A stretch of 64,000 nucleotides of DNA from Lachnospiraceae bacterium (GTDB lineage: Bacteria; Bacillota; Clostridia; Lachnospirales; Lachnospiraceae). Positions 1 through 8,925 of the stretch are shown in pieces. Numbering within the stretch: the stretch's first letter is position 1; the number at the start of each line of letters is the position of its first letter. The stretch lies in assembly GCA_022792535.1 (NCBI GenBank), contig JAAWBG010000048.1, positions 30,537 through 94,536 on the forward strand. The letters run 5' to 3'. The notes beneath the pieces are model-generated. The model did not search any database, had not been told where the DNA came from, and saw nothing but the letters and a program-made list of their open reading frames with translations. A program made the position numbers and the translations under genes.

Positions 1-1
1 C

Positions 2-526
2 TTGTCTTTGTCTGGTATGGTTGAGATCCTTGTGATTTATCAAATGTTGTCCCGGAAAATATTCCAAAAAGCAGCGGTACTTGTTTTTTCAGGTGTTTTG
101 GCGGCAAATGCTTCCAACATGAATCAGATTTATTATCATAGTTATTTGGTATACCAGCAGGATAAGGTCATTGCAGACGAGATCATGGATGAGATACAGA
201 GACTCGGATATGATTATCATTCCAAGCCGGTGGTATTTATCGGAAGCAAAGAGAGAGATCAGGTTCCTCTTTTAAGATCCGGTACGCTGGGAGGATCTTT
301 TTTTGAATGGGACGGGGGAAATATTGCCAGATTAGTAGATTTTATGGAATTGGAAGGTTATGTTTTATCTATGCCTTCCACTGCACAGATTGAGGAGGGA
401 TTAGAGCGGAGCAAAAATATGCAGACCTGGCCTCAGGAAGGAAGTATCGTAGAAACGAAGGATTCTATTGTGGTGTACCTGTCGGAACCTGGGGAAAAGT
501 GGTATGCAACGAATCTGAGAAGATAA
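2..526 (+). CDS. C-terminal part of a GtrII-like membrane glucosyltransferase (5' end outside window)
   Basis: The frame is already open at the window edge and no ribosome site precedes its first TTG, so only the last ~174 codons of a longer gene are present. The first ~40 residues are hydrophobic and look like the end of a multi-spanning membrane region. The rest is a soluble, presumably extracytoplasmic tail with NQIYYHSYLVYQQDK followed by a KPVVFIG strand. This resembles my memory of the C-terminus of GtrII-type glucosyltransferases, which add sugars to surface polymers from lipid-linked donors. No catalytic residue lies in the fragment, so the family call rests on tail similarity. The next transcript has its own promoter, so this gene need not belong to the exosortase operon. 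Confidence 0.55.
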   Translation: MSLSGMVEILVIYQMLSRKIFQKAAVLVFSGVLAANASNMNQIYYHSYLVYQQDKVIADEIMDEIQRLGYDYHSKPVVFIGSKERDQVPLLRSGTLGGSFFEWDGGNIARLVDFMELEGYVLSMPSTAQIEEGLERSKNMQTWPQEGSIVETKDSIVVYLSEPGEKWYATNLRR

Positions 527-619
527 ATGAAAGAAATGATGTTTTTGTACATTTGCACAAAAATGACAGAAAATTTTGCCTAATATGGAGAAAAGGACCT
601 GAATTGAGGAATATTGGGA

Positions 620-649
620 TTGAAAAACAAGGTTTTTTTGTGCTATAAT
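620..649 (+). promoter_or_regulatory. Sigma-A-type promoter of the exosortase G operon
   Basis: TTGAAA (620-625) is followed by an 18-base spacer and a perfect TATAAT (644-649). Transcription would start near 656 and leave a leader of ~115 bases before the first gene at 773. I looked for cyclic-di-GMP, preQ1 and tetrahydrofolate riboswitch signatures in the leader because of the neighbouring genes, but matched none. Confidence 0.6.
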
Positions 650-772
650 GTTTTGCATAACATAACTTATTGTGTGATTGATGTTTTATCAATATATTTT
701 ATGGGACATTAATTGCTTAATAAGTATCTTAAGTTATAGGGCATAGCCAAAAGGATGGGCAGGTAGAGTGGG

Positions 773-1126
773 ATGAAATACCATCGTTTAAAGTATCGTT
801 TATGTATGCAGCACAGCTTTGACGGGAAGATAGAGAACAAACATCAGCATTTAATTGAAATAGAAATTGTGGCGAGGCAGATGACAGAAGATTTTATGGA
901 GTTTGCCAGTATGGATTCCATTTTAGAGAAGGTGTTTGGTCCTTATCAATATCAATATTTGAATGATTTTCCAGAATTTGAGGGGAATACAAGTATTGAA
1001 AATTTAGGCGAGGTGTTTTATTTAAAGGTAAGGGACGCATTAGAGAGGCAGCATTGGAAATTTGCCCGATTTGAGATTAGCGAAACACCTTTGCGAATCT
1101 ATGCCATTGTAGAAGAAACATTTTAA
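773..1126 (+). CDS. 6-pyruvoyl-tetrahydropterin synthase (PTPS/QueD)-fold protein, exosortase G-associated
   Basis: This 117-residue protein has the outline of the PTPS/QueD fold. His14 and the pair H24-Q-H26 occupy the places of the three zinc-binding histidines. LNDFPEF followed by NTSIENL matches the LND...PT-x-EN motif, and SETP near residue 103 matches the Glu that holds the pterin. The catalytic Cys that normally precedes HGH is not visible, so queuosine or pterin synthesis is doubtful. It opens the XrtG operon, and a second relative closes the core of the cluster at 8922. From TIGRFAM annotation I recall PTPS-related domains as part of the XrtG neighbourhood; their role is unknown. Ligand binding or regulation is my inference. 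It starts at the ATG after a GGTAGAGTGGG stretch. Confidence 0.6.
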   Translation: MKYHRLKYRLCMQHSFDGKIENKHQHLIEIEIVARQMTEDFMEFASMDSILEKVFGPYQYQYLNDFPEFEGNTSIENLGEVFYLKVRDALERQHWKFARFEISETPLRIYAIVEETF

Positions 1127-1158
1127 CACTGAGTCACTTTATCAAGGGAGGATTTTTT

Positions 1159-3321
1159 ATGAAAGCCAGAAAGATTTTCAGAGGAGCCGTGGCTGGTTTG
1201 ATGTCAGTGTCACTTTTCCTGTCGGGAATGCCGGTAACAGCAGCAGAACTGGATAATAATACTGCACCTGCCCAGCAGACAGAGGCAGAGAATAATACTG
1301 GAGAGACAAAGACACCGGAGCAGCAGGCGCCAGAGCAGCAGCCTGGAACGGAGACGCAGCCGGAACAGCAGCCCGGAACAGAGCAGCAGCCGGAACAGCA
1401 GCCCGGAACAGAGCAGCAGCCTGGAACAGAGACGCCGCCAGAGCAGCAGCCTGGAACAGAGACGCCGCCGGAACAACAGCCCGGGACAGAGCAGCAGCCT
1501 GGAACAGAGACAGATCAGAATACAGAGAACAATGGCGGAATAGAAGATAGCGATACGGAGAATCAAGGAGATATAAAAGATATAGAAGACGAAGAAGTTT
1601 TAGATCAAGAAGATAAAAAAAATATTGAGGACGAAGAAGAGGGAGAGATCAAAGAGAACGAGACCCAGGCTTTTTCCCTGGATAGCCTTTCTGTTGTCAA
1701 TGGAAATATTGCCATTGACGGTGATTTGTCTGACTGGGCAGAGGTAATGTCACGGAATTCCAATGTTTCCAATGTGGATTCCTGGAAAGCCGCTTACTCG
1801 CCAGATGGCGGCACCTTGTATTTCAGTTATACAGGAACTGCCAGTACAGAATGGGATTATGGATTTGGAAGCAAGGAGAATCGCTTTGCTATCAATTATT
1901 CCGATGGAATCACCGGAGAGAACAGTGAAATTTCTATTCGCGCATGGAATGGCGGGGCAGAAGTGAAAAATTCTTTCTGGGGCAATATTAACGGAGCATC
2001 TGTTGCAGTGACAAACGGGGCTCATGGAAATAATGCCGGACCTTATGTGGTTGAGTTTTCCGTTCCGGTGAGCTTTTTCCACAGTATGGATTTTACCATT
2101 GATTTTGGCGGAACGACTGTAAAATCCAATGAGATTCAAAAAATAAATGGAACATCCGTAGAGACGGAGGCTCCGGCTGTATACGCAGGAATTACTATTG
2201 ATGGAAATTATGCGGACTGGGAGGCAGTTTCTAAGACAGACGCGTCTTGTCCAAATGACGCCCACAAAGAATGTTTATCTCAGGTTGCAGCGATTTTTGA
2301 TGGAGACTGGTTCTACATTTATATCCGGGATGGTAAAAGCAGCAATGCTTCTGGCGCAGGTACTCACTCCAACGGAAGATTTGCCATCACTTCGGATTTG
2401 GGTCAGGAGACAGATATTCAGCTGAGCACTGCACCGGCAGTAAACGGTGTAAACGGAGCGCAGGTTGCTTACGTGGGAGACGAATGGGAGATTGCAATTC
2501 CTAAAGACCAGCTTCCAAAATACAGAGAGAGCCTTTCTTTTGGTCTCTATCTGGGTGAGCCCTTTATCACAGGTATCGTAAACTTGAAGCCAGACAGTGG
2601 AAATAATCTGGAACATCTTTTTGACGGAATCGTATATGATGGACAGTATGAAGACTGGGAAGACTATGGACACACAACCATTGAATATGCAACTGCGGGA
2701 ACTCAGGAGTCACAGGTTGACGCTAAGGGCGCGCTTTATTCTGATGGAGAAAAAGTGTATGCTCATGTAGTTACTGATATGCCGCAGCATTTACAGGAAG
2801 CCGGTCAAGAGTTTACAGAGGCGGTTACCGTTGCATTTAATCAGAGTGCAGAGAAGCTGAACAATGGAAGTTATGACCAGAAAATGGTTTTCTATCCCAG
2901 ATATGTTGCAGTGGATGCCAATGGCAATATCAATTGGAACCCAGAGCGTATGCATTTACCAGAAGGTACATATGAATATTATATGGCTTCCCTGGATGCG
3001 TGGGGTACCTCTACGAACATCAGTAATTTGAATGAACATGATCAGCTGTATGGCAAGATGATGATGACAATTGGCAAAGATGGCAAAGATGAGATGGAAT
3101 TCTATCTGGAACTGCCGAAAATTGCTAAAAAACTTGGAGTTGATGAGACAGATTTGAAAGAAATCTCCGCACAATTCGGACGGATCGGCCGGCAGTGGAT
3201 TTTTACAGCAGGCACCTCTACCGGACCAATCGTGGGAGTGGTACTGTGTATTGCATCTGTAGGAGCAGTACTTTGGTATCGAAAGAGAAAAAAAAATGAA
3301 TTATTGCCGGCGGCTGTATAA
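1159..3321 (+). CDS. Secreted surface protein with three IDG-DW modules and exosortase-type (Firmicu-CTERM-like) tail
   Basis: This is the probable XrtG substrate, 720 residues. Residues 1-29 are a signal peptide (basic start, hydrophobic core, VTAA). Residues ~50-118 are a low-complexity stalk of EQQPGTE repeats, followed by an acidic stretch to ~165. Three modules follow, beginning near residues 185 (IDGDLSDW), 345 (IDGNYADW) and 491 (YDGQYEDW); this opening is typical of CBM9/DOMON-like beta-sandwich carbohydrate-binding domains. The C-terminus has TSTGPIVG (about 686-693), a transmembrane helix and RKRKK, the tripartite form of exosortase sorting tails rather than an LPXTG signal. XrtG lies 2.6 kb downstream in the same operon. 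Sugar binding at the cell surface is inferred. The RBS GGGAGG precedes the ATG. Confidence 0.75.
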   Translation: MKARKIFRGAVAGLMSVSLFLSGMPVTAAELDNNTAPAQQTEAENNTGETKTPEQQAPEQQPGTETQPEQQPGTEQQPEQQPGTEQQPGTETPPEQQPGTETPPEQQPGTEQQPGTETDQNTENNGGIEDSDTENQGDIKDIEDEEVLDQEDKKNIEDEEEGEIKENETQAFSLDSLSVVNGNIAIDGDLSDWAEVMSRNSNVSNVDSWKAAYSPDGGTLYFSYTGTASTEWDYGFGSKENRFAINYSDGITGENSEISIRAWNGGAEVKNSFWGNINGASVAVTNGAHGNNAGPYVVEFSVPVSFFHSMDFTIDFGGTTVKSNEIQKINGTSVETEAPAVYAGITIDGNYADWEAVSKTDASCPNDAHKECLSQVAAIFDGDWFYIYIRDGKSSNASGAGTHSNGRFAITSDLGQETDIQLSTAPAVNGVNGAQVAYVGDEWEIAIPKDQLPKYRESLSFGLYLGEPFITGIVNLKPDSGNNLEHLFDGIVYDGQYEDWEDYGHTTIEYATAGTQESQVDAKGALYSDGEKVYAHVVTDMPQHLQEAGQEFTEAVTVAFNQSAEKLNNGSYDQKMVFYPRYVAVDANGNINWNPERMHLPEGTYEYYMASLDAWGTSTNISNLNEHDQLYGKMMMTIGKDGKDEMEFYLELPKIAKKLGVDETDLKEISAQFGRIGRQWIFTAGTSTGPIVGVVLCIASVGAVLWYRKRKKNELLPAAV

Positions 3322-3403
3322 TTCTGATCTTTCTGTCACATGTGAGATAAAGAGACATTATTCTGCTGGACAATAAAAATATAGGATATAGGAGGAATGG
3401 GCA

Positions 3404-5875
3404 TTGAGAGACAGAAGAAAGTCATATTATCTGATGGTATTAATGCCCATTCTTTATGCGTTATCGGCATATGGAATGGCAATACTGGTACAAAACAGCG
3501 GGATTTACCCCAGCGGATCAGACACTTTGTCCCATATTTACAGGGGAGACGTGCTGTATCATGCAATTTGTAATGGAGATTATTGGCCTGTTTTTGATCC
3601 GCACTGGTATAATGGTGCGGAACTCATGCGTTATATGGCCCCGCTGCCTACATATCTTTTCGCTTTCTGCCAGTTTTTGGGCGGCGGAAATGCTATGACG
3701 GGCTTTCTGATTTTTGTTGCGTTTATTTTTTTTACAGGGGCTCTTGTGTGGCTTTATATTGGATTTAAGGTGAATCGTCCATATTTTGGAGCCTTTGTTG
3801 GTTTTTTGTGGTTTTTTATTCCAAATAACTTGATTACGTTGTTTTATGAAGGGGACTTGCCCCGGTCTGTCTGCATTGCAGTTTTACCGCTCTTGATATA
3901 TTGGGTGTATGATTATCTGCGGGAGCAGCACTGGTACACCATTCCTAAATTATCTCTTTGCTTTGCGGTGCTTGCTCTGTGCGAGCCGGAGTATGCATTG
4001 CTGGTGATGATTGCCTGCATGATCTACTTTGTGATAGACATGATTATTTATCACAAATGGCATAGAGATGTACAGGCATTTTTTGCATTGTTTTTGGGGT
4101 ACTTTTTGATTGGCGTGTGGCTGGTTCCGGTTATAAAAGGAGACGTCACAGAGATAGATAATCTGGAGATTATGGCAGATTTTTTCCAGAATATGTTTTT
4201 GTCTGTCAATCCTTTTGCAAGGCTGCAGAGAGGATGCGTAGATGTTTATTTTGGCCTGGCGGCGATGCTGCTGGCAGTTTTTGGAATTCTTTTAAGCAAG
4301 AAAAAATCTATGCCGGGATTTTGGACAGGGATTCTTATTTTGATCTGTTCTTCCGAGACGCTGTACATTTTATTATCTTCCCTGCCGGGAGGAGACATTT
4401 TATTGATGCTGCGTTTTGTATCCATTGGCCTGTGTATGATTCTGTTTAGTTTTTTGATATGGGACACTTTAAAAAAAGGATGGATCTTGTTTTTTGGAGT
4501 TTTGCTGATCCTGGATGTTGTGCCTTCCATGCCTCTGATCTTAGGGGGCCAGACGGGAAACCCTCCGGAGGTGCGTTTGAACTCTTATGCAGAGCGGACT
4601 TTGGTCAGGGAAGCAAAGGAAATGACAAGGCAGCGCCTGGCTTTGGTGGATGAGAGCAGCCTGGGTGGAATGAGTTCCTATTTGATTACGGGATATGAGA
4701 AAGCTGCGTTTACTACCTACGGCGGAGCAGAGGAAGCTGCCGCTACCATCAGCAATTTTAAACAGATTGACCGGGCGTTGGAAGAAGGGCATTATCTGTA
4801 TGTATTTGACCGTTGTCTGGAAATGGGCAACGATACGGTAGTGATTCAGTTAGATATCGTGGGAGATCTGGGAAAGAATCCTATTCTGCAGATGGATCAT
4901 GCCGCTTTACGAGTTGGATATGAGTTGGTAGATTATAATGATAATTACCGTTTTTATAAATTAAAGAAAAAAGGAATTGATGGAAATTGGGGAACGATCA
5001 CAAAATATCGTGCTATCGGTATTGGAAGGGCTGCTCCGGGAATTTCCAGACAGTTTCCGATTGTAGAGGAAACAGAGACAACGAATTTGAATGATTTTAC
5101 TTTTGAGGAATTAAAGGGATATGATATGATCTATTTGTCTGGCTTTACTTATGATGATAAGGAGAAGGCAGAGAAAATGATTGAGGATCTAAGTGAAGCC
5201 GGCGTTCGAATTGTGATAGCGGCAGATGGAATACCGGATGACAGGGGGAGCCAGAACCAGAGTTTTCTGGGAGTAATCTGTAATGGAGTTTCTTTTTCTC
5301 AGGGATATCCCAATCTGGATACCATAGACGGGGTGTTGGAGACAGATCTGTTTCCTAACGGATACCGGGATTGGAGCACTGTATATGTGGACGGCCTGGA
5401 TGAAGTCTGGGGAACTGTGAAAGATTTGGACTGGAATCTTCCCTTCTTTGGGACAGTAAAAAATGATAATATTATTGTAATTGGATTGAATTTGACCTAT
5501 TATTATGGATTGACTTTAGATGAAGGAGTAGGCGCTTTGTTGAACCGCGCTATGAATATAAGCTCTACGGAACTGCCGGAGCGGGAGATCGTGCCCTATA
5601 CTGTTCAGTATGGAACAGATGATATTACCATTCAGGTAGATCGGGATGATGTCAATACAGGTCTGGCATATCATAATAGTTTTACTGCCAGTCAGGAAAT
5701 TTATATGAAAAATCATTTGACTTATGTAGGAGCGGGAACCACGGTAATCTCCATTGGTCATCCCTATCTGGTATATGGCATTGCAGTCAGCGGAGGGGCT
5801 CTGGTCTTACTGTTGGGGTATACCGTCTACATACGCTCGCGTCTGCAGAGGAAGGAAGAAGAAACAGAAAAATAG
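3404..5875 (+). CDS. Polytopic PTPS-related membrane protein, probable GT-C-like enzyme of the exosortase G locus
   Basis: This 823-residue protein starts at TTG with GGAGG eight bases upstream. About ten to eleven membrane helices fill residues 12-385. The first outside loop carries SGSDTLSHIYRGD, with an acidic pair where GT-C enzymes keep a catalytic Asp. A large extracytoplasmic part (~390-775) includes GYDMIYLSGF and AGVRIVIAADG, reminiscent of a class I glutamine-amidotransferase-like fold. One final helix (~785-808) and a basic tail close the protein. The layout fits the Pfam family named 6-pyruvoyl-tetrahydropterin-synthase-related membrane protein (PF10131, from memory). Its activity is undescribed; transfer of a lipid-linked sugar outside the membrane is my inference. 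It is cotranscribed with xrtG, 30 bases upstream of it. Confidence 0.6.
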   Translation: MRDRRKSYYLMVLMPILYALSAYGMAILVQNSGIYPSGSDTLSHIYRGDVLYHAICNGDYWPVFDPHWYNGAELMRYMAPLPTYLFAFCQFLGGGNAMTGFLIFVAFIFFTGALVWLYIGFKVNRPYFGAFVGFLWFFIPNNLITLFYEGDLPRSVCIAVLPLLIYWVYDYLREQHWYTIPKLSLCFAVLALCEPEYALLVMIACMIYFVIDMIIYHKWHRDVQAFFALFLGYFLIGVWLVPVIKGDVTEIDNLEIMADFFQNMFLSVNPFARLQRGCVDVYFGLAAMLLAVFGILLSKKKSMPGFWTGILILICSSETLYILLSSLPGGDILLMLRFVSIGLCMILFSFLIWDTLKKGWILFFGVLLILDVVPSMPLILGGQTGNPPEVRLNSYAERTLVREAKEMTRQRLALVDESSLGGMSSYLITGYEKAAFTTYGGAEEAAATISNFKQIDRALEEGHYLYVFDRCLEMGNDTVVIQLDIVGDLGKNPILQMDHAALRVGYELVDYNDNYRFYKLKKKGIDGNWGTITKYRAIGIGRAAPGISRQFPIVEETETTNLNDFTFEELKGYDMIYLSGFTYDDKEKAEKMIEDLSEAGVRIVIAADGIPDDRGSQNQSFLGVICNGVSFSQGYPNLDTIDGVLETDLFPNGYRDWSTVYVDGLDEVWGTVKDLDWNLPFFGTVKNDNIIVIGLNLTYYYGLTLDEGVGALLNRAMNISSTELPEREIVPYTVQYGTDDITIQVDRDDVNTGLAYHNSFTASQEIYMKNHLTYVGAGTTVISIGHPYLVYGIAVSGGALVLLLGYTVYIRSRLQRKEEETEK

Positions 5876-5905
5876 AATGAAGGAAAAGTGGAGTGAAGTG
5901 ATGAA

Positions 5906-6505
5906 ATGATAAAGTATATTGTGGGTTTGATCGGATTGGTCATATGGTTATTTATCTTACACATTTTAAATAAGAGTAAATTAAATTTCTGGCATTTTAT
6001 TGTGGGAAGCGCAGGAGCCTTTATTCTGATGCTGGTTTTCTTACAGCCAGTGCTGACACAGCCTTTGGCCCGGATTGTAGCTTTATTGGCAAGCCTTCCA
6101 GGTAAGATCGGCAGCATGTACAGCGCCCATTACAAATATGGCGTAATTTTTGTACAGTCTGCGGTGGGGGCCATTTCCTTAAAAATTGACTTTGAGTGTT
6201 CTGGTATTATAGAGATTATAGCTTATCTTTCCCTGCTGATCTTTTATCGGGTTTATACCGTGTATGAGCGGGTATATGTGGGAGTTCTTGGAGTGATTGC
6301 CATGGTACTGGCAAACGCCCTGCGTATTACAGTGATTTGCATGATCATTTATTTTGGCGGCATTGACATGTATTATATAGCCCATACCTTTGTGGGCCGG
6401 TTTGTATTTTATGGATTATCCGTTATGATATATTTCTATGTCTTTACGAAACCGCAGATAATCAAACAGAAGGTGGGAAGTTTCCGATATGACAGTGATA
6501 AGTAA
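5906..6505 (+). CDS. xrtG: Exosortase family protein XrtG
   Basis: This is an integral membrane transpeptidase-like enzyme of 199 residues with about six helices. All three exosortase hallmarks are visible in order: the catalytic Cys in FECSGI (~residue 99), the Arg in NALRI (~132), and the His in AHTFVGR (~153) followed by FYG. Family knowledge: exosortases recognise a C-terminal motif-helix-basic tail, cleave it, and are usually linked to exopolysaccharide genes. XrtG is the form found in Gram-positive bacteria. The likely substrate is encoded at 1159. The gene overlaps the following glycosyltransferase gene by 17 bases, so the two are translationally linked. The ATG at 5906 follows a GTGGAGTG ribosome site; an ATG five bases earlier runs into a stop. 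Confidence 0.85.
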   Translation: MIKYIVGLIGLVIWLFILHILNKSKLNFWHFIVGSAGAFILMLVFLQPVLTQPLARIVALLASLPGKIGSMYSAHYKYGVIFVQSAVGAISLKIDFECSGIIEIIAYLSLLIFYRVYTVYERVYVGVLGVIAMVLANALRITVICMIIYFGGIDMYYIAHTFVGRFVFYGLSVMIYFYVFTKPQIIKQKVGSFRYDSDK

Positions 6506-7853
6506 TTTTATAAATTCCATATTGTTTTGGGCGGCGTGGATTATCATTCCCTTAATCATGGAGATCATTCCCTCTATGGGAAGTGTTTTTATCCTGATTA
6601 AGAAGAAATTATTTCCGAAAAAATATGAGGATCCGGTATTTTGGCCGGAGATTACGCTGATTATTCCAGTATACAATTCGGAGGATTCTCTTCAAGAATG
6701 TATTCAATCCATCAATAACAGCGATTATCCCAATGACAAGATGCGTATCTTTCTGGTGAATAATCAGGGAAAAGACAATTCTTTTCAAGTCTATACCAAA
6801 TGTCAGGAATTGTATCCAGATCTGTTGATGCAATGGCTTAATGCAAAACAAGGGAAATCCCGCGCGCTGAATCTTGCGCTGTTTAATGCAGATGGAAAAT
6901 ACATTATCCATGTGGACAGCGACGGACAGTTTGAACCTCATGCCATCAGTAATATGGTGCGCAAATTTGAGTGCAGCCCGGATGTGGACTGTATGACAGG
7001 CGCGATTCTTACCATGCCGGAAATGATCGAAGAGTATAAAGGAGTCTTTGCAAGGCTGCTGCGGAAGATGGAATTTATGGAGTATGCCCAGGCGTTTTTG
7101 GCAGGGCGTAACTATGCTTCTGAGACGAATTCTATCTATACTCTTTCCGGGGCGTTTTCTGCCTTTCGGAAATCGGCGGTGTTAAAATCTCAGCTTTATA
7201 ATACAGATACCATCTGCGAAGATACTAATATTACCTTTCAGATGCGTTTTCTGCAGAAAATTAAGGTGGAGATCTGTGAGAATGCTATTTTCTGTGTGGA
7301 TCCTATTGAGGGGATCAATAAGCTTTACACTCAGAGACAGCGTTGGCAGAGGGGAAGCCTGGAAGTTTCCCATCAGTTCCTGGAGAAAGATCTGAAAGTG
7401 CATAAGATGTTTACCAACGTTATGGTTCGGACTTTGATGTACGATCATACGTTTGCTTTTCCGCGTTTGATTTGGTATCTGGCCTTGATCTGCCTGATGT
7501 GCATGAATTATTCTGCAAAAGTGATCTTAATTTCCACAGGAATTATCTTTTTACTCTACATTATCAGCGGCTACCTGTACTATCTTTCTACAGTAGGATT
7601 CTTAAAGGAGTTTGATGATCTGAAGAAATACTACCGAAGGCATTGGTATGTGGTGCCTTTACTTCCGTTTTTTAATTTTATCGTATTCTTTATTCGGTTT
7701 GCAGGAGTGATCAACAGTATCAACACAGACAGCGCATGGAAAACCCGTACATTGACGGATGAACGGAAGGATTTCGAGGCAGAGTTAAAATCGGAAGCAC
7801 AGAAACCCTTGAATTTATTACAGAAAGCGCGTAAGGCAGTAAATTACGAGTAG
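6489..7853 (+). CDS. Membrane-bound family 2 glycosyltransferase, exosortase G-associated
   Basis: This processive-type GT2 enzyme has 454 residues. It has one N-terminal helix (~8-28), a GT-A domain beginning PEITLIIPVYNSED, the metal-binding HVDSDGQ near residue 141, an acidic CEDTNITFQ motif near 240, and QRQRWQRG (the Q-x-x-RW motif of polymerising GT2s) near 282. Helices follow between ~325 and 405. By family it would extend or start a glycan at the cytoplasmic face and perhaps export it. It corresponds to the XrtG-linked GT2 family I recall from TIGRFAMs (TIGR03111). It starts inside xrtG. The sugar and polymer are unknown. Confidence 0.8.
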   Translation: MTVISNFINSILFWAAWIIIPLIMEIIPSMGSVFILIKKKLFPKKYEDPVFWPEITLIIPVYNSEDSLQECIQSINNSDYPNDKMRIFLVNNQGKDNSFQVYTKCQELYPDLLMQWLNAKQGKSRALNLALFNADGKYIIHVDSDGQFEPHAISNMVRKFECSPDVDCMTGAILTMPEMIEEYKGVFARLLRKMEFMEYAQAFLAGRNYASETNSIYTLSGAFSAFRKSAVLKSQLYNTDTICEDTNITFQMRFLQKIKVEICENAIFCVDPIEGINKLYTQRQRWQRGSLEVSHQFLEKDLKVHKMFTNVMVRTLMYDHTFAFPRLIWYLALICLMCMNYSAKVILISTGIIFLLYIISGYLYYLSTVGFLKEFDDLKKYYRRHWYVVPLLPFFNFIVFFIRFAGVINSINTDSAWKTRTLTDERKDFEAELKSEAQKPLNLLQKARKAVNYE

Positions 7854-7866
7854 GGGAACGAAGCTT

Positions 7867-8925
7867 ATGAAACATAAAATTAATTTTTTCGTTATAACGG
7901 CTATTGTGGTGTTTTTTTCCATGGCGGCAGATATCTTTATTGTATATCAGCTGAATAATTATGAGACCAGATTTTTGGAAATCTATGGTTCTGAGCAGGA
8001 TGGATATGTTAAAATCATTCTGGAACAGATCAATCGTCTGGATGATCAGGGAACAGAGGAAGACATCACGGAGATCATCAGTTCTCTGGACGCGACTGCC
8101 AGCAGATATTGGACCCTGAGTAAGGGAGATTCCATTTTATTTGTAAAAAGCGTTACGGAGACAAACAGATACAAGGGATTTACAGATGGAACTTATTATG
8201 CAAGCGAGACGGCTTCTGAGTTTATGCGCAATCTAGGTGTAAACCAGGTAGGCCATCAGATTATTTATCTGGATAATGACCGTTTTATTGCTTCCGGCAT
8301 GATTTTTAACTGGAAAGATGAGGAGTATCGAATCTGTCTGCTGACTTATGACCGGGTGATTTTAGAGGACAACATTCTGCTGGAATGCAAGAATTCTATT
8401 ATCATTATTCTATCTCTGGTTCTGGCTCTTTTGATTATTTTGAGTATGATTATGTCCCGGAAGATCAGTAAGCAGGCCATTCGGATTGATAAACAGGAAG
8501 AGCGCGTGGTATGGCAGAATCAGCAGATTGAGCTGTTAGACGAACAGTTAAAACGGGAGTATGCTTTTAGCGCCAGCAAACACGTATTTAAGAAAAATAT
8601 ATTAAATGAATTTTTGCGCACATTGGATGAAAAGGGTGTATGTCCCCTTCATTTTGCATTGTTTGAAACCGACTCTAAGGAAGCGCGGGATGAATTTTTT
8701 GAGCATATGCAGATTGTTCTGGATAACAATGTACTGCGTTTTTCCATGGATGAAAGACAGGTGCTTTTGATCTTTGTCCAGTATGAGAGAACTGTCAGCG
8801 ACAGAATTATTGAATCTCTGGAAAACTGGAATGTGCGCGGTTTGGATCAGTTATATTGCGAGGATAATATGAACAGCTATCAAGTGCAGTTTGATGAATT
8901 TTGGAAGAAGGTGGCGGGTGCGTGA
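7867..8925 (+). CDS. Two-helix membrane sensor-like protein of the exosortase G operon (possibly degenerate GGDEF)
   Basis: I do not recognise a named family for this 352-residue protein. A helix at ~9-28, an extracytoplasmic part of ~150 residues and a second helix at ~178-198 give the topology of a Cache-type sensor. A charged coiled linker then leads to a ~110-residue cytoplasmic domain. That domain alternates predicted strands and helices (PLHFALFETD, then RQVLLIFVQYE) much as a GGDEF domain does, but no GGDEF or similar signature is present. I suggest a sensor with an inactive nucleotide-cyclase-like output; this is inference. It lies 13 bases after the GT2 gene and shares GTGA with the next gene, so it is part of the operon. 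Confidence 0.45.
   Translation: MKHKINFFVITAIVVFFSMAADIFIVYQLNNYETRFLEIYGSEQDGYVKIILEQINRLDDQGTEEDITEIISSLDATASRYWTLSKGDSILFVKSVTETNRYKGFTDGTYYASETASEFMRNLGVNQVGHQIIYLDNDRFIASGMIFNWKDEEYRICLLTYDRVILEDNILLECKNSIIIILSLVLALLIILSMIMSRKISKQAIRIDKQEERVVWQNQQIELLDEQLKREYAFSASKHVFKKNILNEFLRTLDEKGVCPLHFALFETDSKEARDEFFEHMQIVLDNNVLRFSMDERQVLLIFVQYERTVSDRIIESLENWNVRGLDQLYCEDNMNSYQVQFDEFWKKVAGA

Noticed and set aside
656..772. Possible riboswitch in the leader of the exosortase operon
   Set aside because: The leader contains GGGCATAGCC and GGATGGGC, which hinted at a cyclic-di-GMP type, but the conserved core of neither class is present.
1210..1566. 118-codon minus-strand frame, Leu/Arg/Cys-rich
   Set aside because: It is the complement of the EQQPGTE repeat of the surface protein; composition is explained by the repeat.
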